Source: Planctomycetota bacterium (GTDB lineage: Bacteria; Planctomycetota; Phycisphaerae; Phycisphaerales; UBA1924). From it: 45,948 nucleotides of DNA. Below the pieces are notes generated by a model, which did not search any database, was not told the DNA's origin, and saw only the letters and a program-made list of their open reading frames with translations. The stretch covers positions 105,597 to 151,544 of the forward strand of contig JAFEBP010000002.1 of assembly GCA_018242605.1 (NCBI GenBank), given 5' to 3'. Numbering within the stretch: the stretch's first letter is position 1; each line of letters begins with the position of its first letter. Made by a program: the position numbers and the translations under genes. This document shows positions 16,682-27,587 of this stretch, piece after piece.

Positions 16682-17452
16682 ATGTGCAGACTCCTCTGGC
16701 TCCCGCTGCTCGCGCTCCTGATCGCTGTCGCGTCGTGCGATCGGCGGCAGGAACCGGTCACGCTGGTCATCGCGGCGGCGTCGGACCTGCGGCCCGCGTT
16801 CGAACCCCTGGCCGCGAGCTTCGCCAAGACTCACCCCAACGTCAGGCTCTCGCCCACCTTCGGATCTTCGGGGCAGTTCCAGACGCAGATCATCGAAGGC
16901 GCGCCATTCGATGTGTACCTCACCGCCGACGCGGCGTACGCCGCGGCGCTCGTGGACAAGCAACTCGCGGACCCCAAATCGCTCGCCCGCTTCGCGGTGG
17001 GGCGCATCGCGCTCTGGACCCGCGCGGACTCGAAGCTTGATCTGGCGACGCTGCACGAGAAAGCGCTCACCGACCCGACGGTCAAGACCATTGCAATTGC
17101 GAACCCGGCGCACGCGCCATACGGCCGCGCCGCGGCGGCCGCGCTGGAATCCTGGGGGCTCACGCAGGCCACCAAGCCCAAGCTCGTGCTCGGTGAGAAC
17201 GTGGCCCAGGCGGCGCAGTTCGCGGAGTCGGGCGCGGCGGATATCGGGATCATCGCGCTGTCGCTGGCGGTGTCGCCGAACATGAAGCCCAAGGGGCGGT
17301 ACGACACGATCCCGGCCGCGGCTCATCCCCCGATCCAGCAGGCGGCGGTGGTGCTGAGCCGAAGCAGTCACCAACCTGAGGCCCGCGCGTTCGTGGAGTT
17401 CCTCGGCGGATCCGAAGCCAAAGAAGTGCTCAGACAGTTCGGGTTCGAGTAA
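16682..17452 (+). CDS. modA: ModA-like molybdate ABC transporter substrate-binding lipoprotein
   Basis: This 256-residue protein has a lipoprotein signal ending in IAVASC, with lipidation at Cys19. A type II periplasmic binding fold follows, resembling ModA: VIAAASDLRPAFEPLAASF, then FGSSGQFQTQIIEGAPFDVYLTAD, then IANPAHAPYGRAA. These correspond to the oxyanion-binding serine loop and the N-P-x-x-A-P-Y-G signature. It would capture molybdate or tungstate outside the membrane. No permease (modB) or ATPase (modC) lies next to it, so it either works with a distant transporter or binds another oxyanion. The ATG at 16682 puts the lipobox at the right distance. Confidence 0.85.
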   Translation: MCRLLWLPLLALLIAVASCDRRQEPVTLVIAAASDLRPAFEPLAASFAKTHPNVRLSPTFGSSGQFQTQIIEGAPFDVYLTADAAYAAALVDKQLADPKSLARFAVGRIALWTRADSKLDLATLHEKALTDPTVKTIAIANPAHAPYGRAAAAALESWGLTQATKPKLVLGENVAQAAQFAESGAADIGIIALSLAVSPNMKPKGRYDTIPAAAHPPIQQAAVVLSRSSHQPEARAFVEFLGGSEAKEVLRQFGFE

Positions 17453-17647
17453 TCGCCACATCGGGCGGACGCGGGACGGATGCGAGGAAGGACCTGCGCT
17501 GTTGACCAAACTGGGGCCGAAGGAGTCGCTTCATCGGCTGCTGCCGAATTGGCAGCGGCACGCCGGAACCGTACCCGTACGAAGTCCTATTTTAAGCGGT
17601 TTTGAGCCGAAGCGGGCCGACTCATCGGCGGAAGCGAAGCGAATCTC

Positions 17648-17662
17648 TGGCACCCCGCTTGC
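17648..17662 (+). promoter_or_regulatory. Sigma-54 -24/-12 promoter of dnaK
   Basis: TGGCAC, five bases, then TTGC is an exact match to the sigma-54 core (consensus TGGCACN5TTGC). It would start transcription near 17674, giving a leader of about 25 bases that contains AAGGA before the dnaK ATG. No CIRCE inverted repeat was seen in the 246-base gap. A bacterial enhancer-binding protein would be required; none is encoded in the window. Confidence 0.6.
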
Positions 17663-17698
17663 CATAGGAGACGTGTCCGCCAGTGAAGGAAACTGACT

Positions 17699-19633
<1,935 letters not shown>

Positions 19634-19661
19634 TCCGCGACGAGTTCAATCGCCCATCAAG

Positions 19662-19697
19662 AATGCCCGATCGCGTGAAGCGATCGGGCATTTTCTT
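19662..19697 (+). terminator. Rho-independent terminator of dnaK
   Basis: A perfect 13-bp stem AATGCCCGATCGC / GCGATCGGGCATT with loop GTGAA is followed by a T-rich run (TTTCTTT). It begins 28 bases after the dnaK stop. Confidence 0.9.
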
Positions 19698-19725
19698 TGG
19701 TGCAACGGATGTTCGGATGGGGGGG

Positions 19726-20097
19726 TTACTTGGGCGCCGGCTCGGCGGGCTTCTTCTCGTCCTTTTTCTCCTCGGTCGGCTTGGCCGGATCGACGGGCTT
19801 GGCATCCGCGGGCTTGGCATCGGCGGGTTTCGCGTCGGCGGGCTTGGTCGCGCCCTTGGAGTCACCGCCCGCCTGTTGCGCTTCGAGTTCGCGTCCGGTG
19901 GGAGCGGAGACGGGCTTCTTCGCTGGGGCCGCGGCCTTAGCGCTCGCCGGAACCGTGAGCGATTCGCCGGACTGCATCATCGGCTGCAGAAAAGCGCCCG
20001 CGAGGGCGCCCACGATCAGGCCCAGCACAAGCCCGGGCAGAAAGGCCTTGGTGAATGCGGGGTTGGTGGAAGCGGGCGGATTGGTCGTAGTAGTCAT
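19726..20097 (-). CDS. Small single-pass membrane protein with Ala-Asp-Lys-Pro repeats
   Basis: This 123-residue protein has one transmembrane helix at about residues 18-38 (LPGLVLGLIVGALAGAFL). A long hydrophilic tail of low complexity follows, with PADAK units repeated three to four times and an end rich in Lys, Glu and Pro. No known domain is present. The ATG at 20097 is chosen over one at 20127 because AGGAGA lies 6 bases before it. It is convergent with dnaK and could use the dnaK terminator hairpin from the other side. Confidence 0.6.
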   Translation of the reverse strand: MTTTTNPPASTNPAFTKAFLPGLVLGLIVGALAGAFLQPMMQSGESLTVPASAKAAAPAKKPVSAPTGRELEAQQAGGDSKGATKPADAKPADAKPADAKPVDPAKPTEEKKDEKKPAEPAPK

Positions 20098-20216
20098 GAC
20101 ATTCTCCTGCGAAGTGGACTCCCCCAATCGGCCCAGCCCTCATCTTACCTTCAATTAGAGGACCGCATACACCTCACACCGCCCGAATCCGGGATTGATC
20201 GCGGCGAACAAACGGG

Positions 20217-20732
20217 TTACGAACTGTGCGCGAAGAGCCCGCGTTGATCGGCCCCGACGAACGAGGCGCCTTCGTGGGTGAGCAGCCAGGCCTTGCGTTC
20301 CAGCCCTCCCGCGTACCCGTGCAGTTGGCCTGAAGAGTCGATCACCCGGTGGCACGGCACGATGATCGCCAGTTGGTTGCGCCCGTTCGCGGCCCCCACC
20401 GCGCGGCTCGCGTTCGCATCCCCCACGCGTCGGGCCAGTTCGCCGTACGAGATCGTCTGCCCGTGCGGGATGCGCACCAGTTCACCCCAGACCCGCTTCT
20501 GAAACTCGGTCCCCGGCTGGGCCGTGGGCACCGTGAACGATCGGCGCGAGCCCGCGAAATACTCCGCCAGTTGCTGCGCGAGCGCCTCGACGTGCTCCTG
20601 CCCGCCCGCGGCGTTGGGGACATCATCGAACTGCTGATCTACAAACGAGCAGACGCAGACCCCTTGCGCGACCGCCTCCAGCCGCAACCAACCCACCGGT
20701 GACTCGACGCACTTGATGCTCCGCTGCTCCAT
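20217..20732 (-). CDS. ogt: Methylated-DNA--protein-cysteine methyltransferase
   Basis: This 171-residue suicide DNA-repair protein moves alkyl groups from O6-alkylguanine or O4-alkylthymine to its own Cys127 in the active-site motif IVPCHRVI. The helix-turn-helix that reads the minor groove is visible in TISYGELARRVGDANASRAVGAANGRN. The RVxxxxGxLxGYAGGLERKAWLL end is typical of Ogt/AGT. The length is that of Ogt without an Ada domain. The gene is upstream of the small membrane protein on the same strand and divergent from the GH20 gene, with 54 bases between them. Confidence 0.93.
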   Translation of the reverse strand: MEQRSIKCVESPVGWLRLEAVAQGVCVCSFVDQQFDDVPNAAGGQEHVEALAQQLAEYFAGSRRSFTVPTAQPGTEFQKRVWGELVRIPHGQTISYGELARRVGDANASRAVGAANGRNQLAIIVPCHRVIDSSGQLHGYAGGLERKAWLLTHEGASFVGADQRGLFAHSS

Positions 20733-20786
20733 GAGAGACTGTACGCGCCGTCTTTCAACCCACTGTTCACACTCTTAGAATCGGGC

Positions 20787-22598
20787 ATGACCGCCCCGCT
20801 TCTTCTGCCTACACCCGCTCGCGTCGAGGTACGCGGCGACACCTTCCTCGCGCCGGGGGTGCGCAGCGCCGAAGGCTGGGAGATCGGCTCCATCGCGCCG
20901 TCCATCGAGCGGGCGTTGAAGCTGGTGCGTGCCGACGGCGCGCCGCCGTGGATCACCTGGGACCGCGCTCCCGCGCACGGCGCGGCGGGCTCGTATCAAC
21001 TCTCGGTCACGCGCGAGGGCGTCCGCATCCGGGCCGGCGACGATGAAGGCGCCCGCGGCGCGCTGGCGACGCTGCTCCAACTGGTGCGTGCCGGACCGAT
21101 CCCGAGCTGCGAGATTCACGATGCGCCCGCGTTCGCACGCCGCGGCGTGATGCTGGACGTCTCTCGCGACCGCGTGCCCACGATGCCGCAGTTCTTCGAG
21201 ATCATCGATACGCTCGCGGCGCTCAAGTTCAATCACCTGCAGCTCTACACCGAGCACACCTTCGCGTACGCCGGTCATGAGGATGTCTGGCGCGGCTGGT
21301 CGCCGCTCACGCCCGCCGAGGTGCGCCGCCTCGATGCGTACGCCTCGGCACACGGCATTGAACTGGCGGCGAACCAGAACTGCTTCGGCCACATGGTGCC
21401 GTGGCTCAAACTGCCCCGCTACGCGCCGCTCGCCGAGACGCACGGCGACTGGATGTTCGACATCTGGCCCCGCAGCGGGCCGTTCTCGCTCTGCCCGACC
21501 GACCCGGCGTCGCTGCGGTTTGTGGAGGAACTGCTGGACCAACTGCTCCCGTGCTTCACCTCGCCGCTGGTCAATATCGGCTGCGATGAGACGTACGACA
21601 TCGCGTACGGTCGGTCGAAGGAAGAGACCGCTCGCCGCGGCCGCGCCAACGTGTACATGGGCTTCGTGCGGCAGATCGCCGACGCCTGCCGCGCCCGGGG
21701 CAAGCGGGCCCAGTTCTGGGGCGACATCGCGCTCTCGCACCCCGAGTGCATCCAGGACATCCCGTCGGACGTCATCGCGCTGGCTTGGGGATATGAACCC
21801 GAATCGCCGTTTGATCGCTGGGGAGAGATGCTCGGGGGCCGGCGCGAGTTCTGGGTGTGCCCGGGCACGTCCACGTGGCGCACCATTACGGGCCGCACCA
21901 CGGAGCGCACGGGCAACATCGCGGCTGCCGCGCGCGGCGGGTTGGCGCACGGCGCCGCCGGATTCCTCGTGTGCGACTGGGGCGACAGCGGGCACCACCA
22001 GCAGTGGCCCGTGACGCTGCACGCCCTGGCGGACGCGGCGCAGGCCGCGTGGAACCCGGGCACGCCCGCCGACCGACTCGCGGAATCGCTGCACCTGTTC
22101 AACGATGCGTCCGGCCGGACCACCCGGTGGCTCGACGCGCTGGGAGATGCCGACCTGCCGCTGCGCGAAACCTGCGGAGCCCTCTCGCACCCCACGCTGA
22201 CGCGCCTGCGCAACCAGACGGCGCTGTTCATCGACATGTTCAAGCAGCAGAGCGAGCAGACGGACGTGGGGACCCCGCAGGCCTGGGCCGATGCCCGCGA
22301 CCGCATCGACGCGCTCGCGAAATCGCCGCCGACGACGAAGGGGCTGCTGGCCGATGAGCTCGCGCACACCGTTGCACACGCCCACTTCGCCGCGTGCCGA
22401 GGGCTTGCGCGGCGACAGGGAGACGCGACTGAACTGGCGCGCCTGGCATCTCGCCCGCACGAACTCGGCCACGAGCACGCCCGGTTGTGGCGCATCCGCT
22501 CGCGCGAAGGGGGGCTCGCGCACAGCCTGTCGTTCTTCAAGCAGATCGCCGCGACCTTTTCGGCGCCCGCCGCGGCGAGCGCCACGCTCTTTGAGTAA
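20787..22598 (+). CDS. Glycoside hydrolase family 20-type beta-N-acetylhexosaminidase
   Basis: This 603-residue protein has an N-terminal GH20b-like domain (to about 110) and a catalytic barrel starting at FARRGVMLDVSRDRVPTM. The GH20 catalytic pair is Asp267-Glu268 in VNIGCDET. Asp polarises the substrate N-acetyl group and Glu is the acid. There is no signal peptide, so the enzyme is probably cytoplasmic. It is followed within 17 bases by anmK and then murQ, which points to a role in murein recycling, such as removing GlcNAc from anhydro-muropeptides, a job usually done by a GH3 NagZ. The substrate is inferred from context only. Confidence 0.85.
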   Translation: MTAPLLLPTPARVEVRGDTFLAPGVRSAEGWEIGSIAPSIERALKLVRADGAPPWITWDRAPAHGAAGSYQLSVTREGVRIRAGDDEGARGALATLLQLVRAGPIPSCEIHDAPAFARRGVMLDVSRDRVPTMPQFFEIIDTLAALKFNHLQLYTEHTFAYAGHEDVWRGWSPLTPAEVRRLDAYASAHGIELAANQNCFGHMVPWLKLPRYAPLAETHGDWMFDIWPRSGPFSLCPTDPASLRFVEELLDQLLPCFTSPLVNIGCDETYDIAYGRSKEETARRGRANVYMGFVRQIADACRARGKRAQFWGDIALSHPECIQDIPSDVIALAWGYEPESPFDRWGEMLGGRREFWVCPGTSTWRTITGRTTERTGNIAAAARGGLAHGAAGFLVCDWGDSGHHQQWPVTLHALADAAQAAWNPGTPADRLAESLHLFNDASGRTTRWLDALGDADLPLRETCGALSHPTLTRLRNQTALFIDMFKQQSEQTDVGTPQAWADARDRIDALAKSPPTTKGLLADELAHTVAHAHFAACRGLARRQGDATELARLASRPHELGHEHARLWRIRSREGGLAHSLSFFKQIAATFSAPAAASATLFE

Positions 22599-22615
22599 GG
22601 GACCTGGAACCACCC

Positions 22616-23695
22616 ATGCCCATGCGACACGTGATCGGATGCATGACAGGTACCAGCATCGACGGCATCGACGCGGCGATGGTGGCGATCGACGGCGTGG
22701 GGCTTGAGATGACCGCGTCGCTCGTCGCGACCGAAACTCGCACCCTCGGCGAACTCGCGCCGCGCTTGCGTGAACTCGCGGATCAATCTCCGATGTCGGC
22801 GATGCGGATCGCCGAGCTCGCACGCGACTTTGCGCTCCTGCACGCCGATGTGTGCGCCGCCGTCACGGCCAAGGCGGGGCGTTCGCCCGATCTGATCTGC
22901 GTGCACGGGCAAACCGTCTGCCACGCGCCGCCGATTTCCTGGCAGCTCATGAACCCGGCGCCGATCGCCGCGGCGATGAACTGCCCGGTGGTGTTCGACG
23001 TCCGTAGCGCGGACATCGCGAGGGGCGGGCAGGGGGCTCCGCTCACGCCGATCGCCGACTTGATCCTGCTCGGGCGCGTGGGGCACCCGCTCGCCGTCGT
23101 CAATCTCGGGGGCTTCTGCAACGTCACGCTCGTGAGCGGCCGCTCGCCCGACGCTGTGCGCGCCCTGGATGTGTGCGCCTGCAACCTGCTGCTCGACCGC
23201 ATCGCTCGTTCGCTCCTGCACGCTCCGCGGGATGAGGGCGGCGCGGCGGCGCTGGGCGGCGAGGTTCATCACGACGCGCTCATCGATCTGGAGGGCATCT
23301 TCGCCGCGGCGAGGGCGCCGCGAAAGTCACTGGGGGCCGACACCGACGTGGCCCAGTGGGTGAGCCGCTACCGCGTGCACGTGCCCGCGGCGGACCTGGC
23401 GGCGACGGCGTGCGAGGCGATCGCGGGGGCGATCGCGCGAGAAGTCGGCGACGCCGAAGAAGCGCTGCTGGCCGGCGGGGGCGTCAAGAACGCCGCGCTG
23501 TACAGGGCGATCGGCTCGTGCTGTGCCTGCCGCGTGGCGACGACGGATTCGCGCGGAGTGCCGGGCGAATACCGCGAGGCCATCGCGTGGGCGGTGCTCG
23601 GCGCACTCTGCCAGGACCGCGTGCCGATCGGGCTGCCGCAGGTGACCGGGTGCCGCACGCCCGCGCCGATCGCCGGCGCGTGGGTGTACGCTTGA
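22616..23695 (+). CDS. anmK: Anhydro-N-acetylmuramic acid kinase
   Basis: This 359-residue cytoplasmic kinase opens and phosphorylates 1,6-anhydro-MurNAc to MurNAc-6-phosphate with ATP. The nucleotide-binding GCMTGTSIDGIDAA is at residues 8-21. The HGQTVCH segment, the FDVRSADIARGGQGAPLTP loop and the C-terminal AGGGVKNAALYRAI are all AnmK hallmarks. The length is normal. It lies 17 bases after the GH20 gene and is followed by murQ, whose substrate is its product. Confidence 0.95.
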   Translation: MPMRHVIGCMTGTSIDGIDAAMVAIDGVGLEMTASLVATETRTLGELAPRLRELADQSPMSAMRIAELARDFALLHADVCAAVTAKAGRSPDLICVHGQTVCHAPPISWQLMNPAPIAAAMNCPVVFDVRSADIARGGQGAPLTPIADLILLGRVGHPLAVVNLGGFCNVTLVSGRSPDAVRALDVCACNLLLDRIARSLLHAPRDEGGAAALGGEVHHDALIDLEGIFAAARAPRKSLGADTDVAQWVSRYRVHVPAADLAATACEAIAGAIAREVGDAEEALLAGGGVKNAALYRAIGSCCACRVATTDSRGVPGEYREAIAWAVLGALCQDRVPIGLPQVTGCRTPAPIAGAWVYA

Positions 23696-23697
23696 GG

Positions 23698-24624
23698 GTG
23701 ATTCACCCGCCCGATCGTTCCCACATTTCCACCGAGAAGCGCAACCCCCGCACGCAGGATCTGCACACGCTGAGCGTGGCGGAGTGCGTGGAGACCATCA
23801 CCCGCGAGGACCGCCACGCGTTCGAGGCCGTCCGCCGCGCCGATGCCCGCATCGCCGCGTTCATCGAGGCGATCGAACCCGGGTTCCTCGCGGGCGGACG
23901 ACTGGTATACGTGGGCGCGGGGACGTCAGGGCGGTTGGGCGTGCTGGACGCGTCCGAGGCCCCTCCGACGTTTCAGATTTCACCCGATCGCATCATCGGC
24001 ATCATCGCCGGCGGCGATTCGGCGCTGCGAAAGTCCAGCGAGTCCAAGGAGGACAACCCCGACGGCGCCCGCGTCGAACTCGAAGCGCTCAAGCTCACCT
24101 CGAAGGACGCCGTGCTCGCCATCGCCGCGGGGGGCACCACGCCGTACGCCATCGGCGCGCTCAAGGCCGCCAAGTGCGCCGAAGACGGCACACCGCACCA
24201 CGAGGCCCCCATCACCGGGCTGCTCTGCTGCTCCACCATCGAAAAGCCCCCCCACTGCGACCACTTGATCATGCTCAAGACCGGGCCCGAGGTACTCACC
24301 GGCTCCACGCGCATGAAGGCCGGCACCGCGACCAAGCTCGCGCTCAACACGATTTCCACCACGCTCATGATCCGCTCGGGGCGGGTCTACCAGAACCTGA
24401 TGGTTGACCTGCGGGCCACTAACGACAAACTCCGCGACCGCGCGGCACGCATCGTCGCGACGCTCACCGGCCTCTCACGCGAAGACTCGTTCCACCTTCT
24501 CGACCGCGCCCGCGGGGGCGTCAAGGCGGCCATCGTGATGCACAAGTTGGGCGTGGAAGTGGACGAGGCCGAGCGGCGGCTTTCGGAAAATGAGGGGCGG
24601 TTGGGCGTGGTGCTGGGCGGGTGA
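23698..24624 (+). CDS. murQ: N-acetylmuramic acid 6-phosphate etherase
   Basis: This 308-residue SIS-domain lyase splits MurNAc-6-phosphate into GlcNAc-6-phosphate and D-lactate. The N-terminal STEKRNPRTQDLHTLS is the family signature. VYVGAGTSGRLGVLDASEAPPTF forms the sugar-phosphate loop, and TGSTRMKAGTATKLALN is the conserved C-terminal motif. The GTG at 23698 lies 2 bases after the anmK stop, and homology begins about ten residues later. In-frame alternatives inside anmK (GTG 23680, TTG 23692) are possible. With anmK and GH20 it forms a murein-recycling operon. Confidence 0.95.
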   Translation: MIHPPDRSHISTEKRNPRTQDLHTLSVAECVETITREDRHAFEAVRRADARIAAFIEAIEPGFLAGGRLVYVGAGTSGRLGVLDASEAPPTFQISPDRIIGIIAGGDSALRKSSESKEDNPDGARVELEALKLTSKDAVLAIAAGGTTPYAIGALKAAKCAEDGTPHHEAPITGLLCCSTIEKPPHCDHLIMLKTGPEVLTGSTRMKAGTATKLALNTISTTLMIRSGRVYQNLMVDLRATNDKLRDRAARIVATLTGLSREDSFHLLDRARGGVKAAIVMHKLGVEVDEAERRLSENEGRLGVVLGG

Positions 24625-24673
24625 TGACGGGGCCGCGAGGGGCGGTTCGTCGGATCGTGCGGATTCGAGCGAG

Positions 24674-24955
24674 CTACGCCCCTTCCACCACATCCTTGTC
24701 GCGCTCGCCGGATTGATGGAACTCCGACCTGGCCTCGATATACCGCTCGGGTGAAACGCGCAGGTCCGGCAGTTCGCCCCGCTGGTGCTGCGCGTGCAGG
24801 TGCTTGAGGAAGGGCACGCACCACTGGCACCCTGTGCCGGCCGAGAGGCACTCGGAGATCAGCGACGCCACGGGCGGGTTCTCCCGCGCCAGGTAGTTGC
24901 GGATCTTCCGCAACGACACGTGAAAGCACAGGCAGACGTGATCGTCCTCGTGCAT
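24674..24955 (-). CDS. [2Fe-2S]-binding protein (BFD-like)
   Basis: This 93-residue protein has cysteines in the bacterioferritin-associated-ferredoxin pattern: Cys8-x-Cys10 near the start and Cys43-x2-Cys46 in GTGCQWCVPF. BFD-like domains ligate one [2Fe-2S] cluster and often deliver electrons. The C-terminal half is hydrophilic and not recognised. It lies 9 bases after the Nif3-family gene on the same strand, so the two are probably cotranscribed. The specific partner is unknown. Confidence 0.8.
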   Translation of the reverse strand: MHEDDHVCLCFHVSLRKIRNYLARENPPVASLISECLSAGTGCQWCVPFLKHLHAQHQRGELPDLRVSPERYIEARSEFHQSGERDKDVVEGA

Positions 24956-24964
24956 TGCGCTTCC

Positions 24965-26110
24965 TTAGACCGTCACCAGCGGGTCCTTGTCGGCCTTGCT
25001 CACGAGCACGGTCGCGCCGGGCATCGCGACGCTCAGCCGCTGCGCCAGCCGCGGCAGGAATCCTCGCTCGGTGCTGGTGTGGTTGCCCAGCAGCACGTTC
25101 ATGCCCGCGTGCAGGGCGCCCATCACATCGTGGTGGCTCATCTCGCCCGTCACGAACACCTCGCACCCCTCGGAGCGGGCCAGTTTCGAGAGCGAGGCGC
25201 CGGCGCCGGGCACGACGCCGATGAACTTGACGGGCACATCCGTGGGCGTGGCGAGCGCGAAACGCACGCGGTCGCGGTGGATCCAGCCCTTGAGCCGCTG
25301 GGCCAGTTCGGCCATCGTCACGGGCTTGTCGAGCACCAAGCGGCGGCCGGAGCCGATTGTCCGCCGCGGCTGGGCCGCCAGGTCGTACACATCGATCGCG
25401 GGCTCTTCATACGGATGGAAGCGGCGCAGCGTCTCGATCGCCAGCGCGAGCCCCTGCTTGCTGCAGACCATTTCAAGCCGATGCTCGGAGACGTGCTCCA
25501 CGCGCCCGGGCTGACCGACGGTGGGCTTGGTGCCCTCGCCGCCCATGAACGTGCCCGTGCCAGAGCTTGAGAACGAGCAGAGCTGATAGCCGCCGATGAT
25601 GCCCGCGCCTGCGGTGGCGAGCGCGCCGCGGACCTGTTCCTCCGCCTCGGTGGGCACGAACGTCACGATCTTGACCTGCTGCGTGGACGGCAGATGCGCG
25701 TGCGGCGTGAGGGCGCGGCAGTCGCCGGCGATCTTCCCCGCCTCGGTGCTGCCCGAAAGCCCTTCGGCCAGCCAATCCGTCACGCCGCCCTGCACCGCGT
25801 CGAGCGCGGTGTGCGGCGAGTAGATCGCCATGCCCGCCTCGAGGGCGCGCAGAATGAACCGCTGGCGCGGCGTGGCGTCGGTGATGCGCGTGAGCGGTTC
25901 CCAGATCGGCGGGTGGTACGCGATGACCGCGGAGGCCTTCAACGCGATCGCTTCGGCGAGCACGGCCTCGGTGAAATCGATGGTGACCAGGATGGGCCCG
26001 GTGATGGGGCGGGAACGGTCTCCGGCGAGCAAACCGACCTTGTCCCAGTTCTCTGCGTACTCGGGCGGGGCAATGCGCTGCATGGCCTCGACCAGTGTCT
26101 GGATCGTCAT
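24965..26110 (-). CDS. Nif3-like dinuclear metal centre protein with PII-like insert
   Basis: This 381-residue protein belongs to the Nif3/YqfO family. The N-terminal part (WDKVGLLAGDRSRPI, VIAYHPPIWEPL, YSPHTALDAVQGG) and C-terminal part (VFVTGEMSHHDVMGALHAGMNVLLGNHTSTERG) carry the His and Glu ligands of the dimetal centre. Between them, about residues 145-215, is a CutA/PII-like insert (KIVTFVPTEAEEQVRGALATAGAGIIGGYQ), as in the 370-residue Gram-positive YqfO type. The biochemical role is unsettled; members have been linked to GTP cyclohydrolase activity and metal handling. It is divergent from the aldehyde dehydrogenase. Confidence 0.9.
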   Translation of the reverse strand: MTIQTLVEAMQRIAPPEYAENWDKVGLLAGDRSRPITGPILVTIDFTEAVLAEAIALKASAVIAYHPPIWEPLTRITDATPRQRFILRALEAGMAIYSPHTALDAVQGGVTDWLAEGLSGSTEAGKIAGDCRALTPHAHLPSTQQVKIVTFVPTEAEEQVRGALATAGAGIIGGYQLCSFSSSGTGTFMGGEGTKPTVGQPGRVEHVSEHRLEMVCSKQGLALAIETLRRFHPYEEPAIDVYDLAAQPRRTIGSGRRLVLDKPVTMAELAQRLKGWIHRDRVRFALATPTDVPVKFIGVVPGAGASLSKLARSEGCEVFVTGEMSHHDVMGALHAGMNVLLGNHTSTERGFLPRLAQRLSVAMPGATVLVSKADKDPLVTV

Positions 26111-26195
26111 GGTGTATTGTTGGGCGCGTGGGGCTTCGCCACCGTCGTCGGCGCTCAGAAATCCGTGACGCGTTGCGCCCTACCGTGCCCGTTAG

Positions 26196-27584
26196 ATGCC
26201 CTCGCGAGATTGGAACTCCTGGTCGCGCACACCGCTCAAGGAACGGGTGCGCTGGCTCGCACGCCTGCGTCGGCTGGCGGCGAAGCGCGCCGGCCCGCTC
26301 TGCGACGCCGTGTGCGCGGACACCGCGAAGACCCGGTTCGAGGCCCTGACACAAGACGTCGCGCCGTTCCTGGCCTCCTGCCGTTGGCTGGAGCGTCGGG
26401 CGCCTCGCCTGCTCTGCGACCGCAGGCTGGGCGGAACGCCCTGGTGGTTCGGGGGCCTGCAACTCGTGGAACGCCGCGTGCCGCTGGGGCGAGTGGCGAT
26501 CATCGCCACCTGGAACTATCCGGTCCAGATCCTGGGTGTGCAGTTGGCCCCCGCGCTGCTGGCGGGCAACACCGTGGTGGTGAAGCCCAGCGAGCGGGCC
26601 CCCAAATCCGCGGAACTGCTGGTGCAACTGGCTATCGAAGCGGGCCTGCCGGACAAGACGCTCACCGCCACCCCGGCCACGCGCGAGGCCGGCGAGGCGC
26701 TGCTCAACGAACCCTTCGATCATGTCGTGTTCACGGGTTCGACCCCGGTGGGGCTGAGCATCGCCGCCAGAACCGCCGCGAGACTCACGCCCAGCACGCT
26801 CGAACTCTCGGGACGCGACTCTGCATTCGTGCTCGAGGACGCCGATCCTTCGCTCGCCGCCGCGGCGATCTGGGGCGCGGTGTGCATGAACAGCGGGCAG
26901 ACGTGCATGGCGCCGCGGCGAGCCCTGGTGCACGAGTCGATCTATAAAGCGTTTGTCGAGAAGCTCAACGCGCTCGCACGTCGCGCTGCGCCACGCCCGC
27001 TGATTGATGAGGCCGCGGCGAGAGTCTGCCACGAACAGGTGGTCGCCGCCATCGGCATGGGCGGCCGCGACGCGGCGGGCGAATCGTTCGGCAGCCCCAA
27101 CCCGCCGACGCCCGTTTCGCCACCGGTAGGCCGGCTCTGGAGGCCGACGGCCGTGGTGGAGTGCCCCAAGTCGGCCGCGCTCGTGGAGGGCAGGCACTTC
27201 GGTCCGGCGATCGCCGTGGTGCGAGTCGCCAGCCTGGAAGAAGCGCTCGAGATTCACGAGCGATGCGATCAGCATCTCACGGCCTCGATCTTCACCGCAT
27301 CTCGCGAACGGGCGGAGAAGCTCGCGCCGATGCTGGGGGCCACGAACATCTTCATCAACGATTGCGTGCTGCCCTCGGCCCACCCGGGAGCGAGCATCGG
27401 CGGCCGCGGGATGTCGGGGGTCGGCCTCTCGCGAGGCGAGGAAGGGTTGCTCGCGATGACGCGCCCGCTGTACGTCTCCCGCAGCAAGGGCGGCGCGAAG
27501 CGAACGCTGCAGGAACCGCCCAAAATCGCTGCCGCGGCGATCGGAAAACTAATTGCCTGGTCGTACGGCGGTTGGCGCGCGTGA
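26196..27584 (+). CDS. Aldehyde dehydrogenase family protein
   Basis: This 462-residue NAD(P)-dependent dehydrogenase oxidises aldehydes to acids. The catalytic nucleophile is Cys237 in MNSGQTCMAPRR, the general base Glu203 in TLELSGRDSAF, and the oxyanion Asn107 in ATWNYPV. The cofactor motif GSTPVG is at 181-186. The closest type is the short class 3-like family (YwdH/AlkH, about 450-460 residues). The C-terminus has an amphipathic basic stretch that could touch membranes. The substrate is not predictable. It ends 3 bases from the stop of the convergent nadD. Confidence 0.9.
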   Translation: MPSRDWNSWSRTPLKERVRWLARLRRLAAKRAGPLCDAVCADTAKTRFEALTQDVAPFLASCRWLERRAPRLLCDRRLGGTPWWFGGLQLVERRVPLGRVAIIATWNYPVQILGVQLAPALLAGNTVVVKPSERAPKSAELLVQLAIEAGLPDKTLTATPATREAGEALLNEPFDHVVFTGSTPVGLSIAARTAARLTPSTLELSGRDSAFVLEDADPSLAAAAIWGAVCMNSGQTCMAPRRALVHESIYKAFVEKLNALARRAAPRPLIDEAAARVCHEQVVAAIGMGGRDAAGESFGSPNPPTPVSPPVGRLWRPTAVVECPKSAALVEGRHFGPAIAVVRVASLEEALEIHERCDQHLTASIFTASRERAEKLAPMLGATNIFINDCVLPSAHPGASIGGRGMSGVGLSRGEEGLLAMTRPLYVSRSKGGAKRTLQEPPKIAAAAIGKLIAWSYGGWRA

Positions 27585-27587
27585 ACG

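Noticed and set aside
17453..17698. CIRCE/HrcA operator before dnaK
   Set aside because: No TTAGCACTC-N9-GAGTGCTAA-like inverted repeat was found. The sigma-54 motif is the only recognisable signal.
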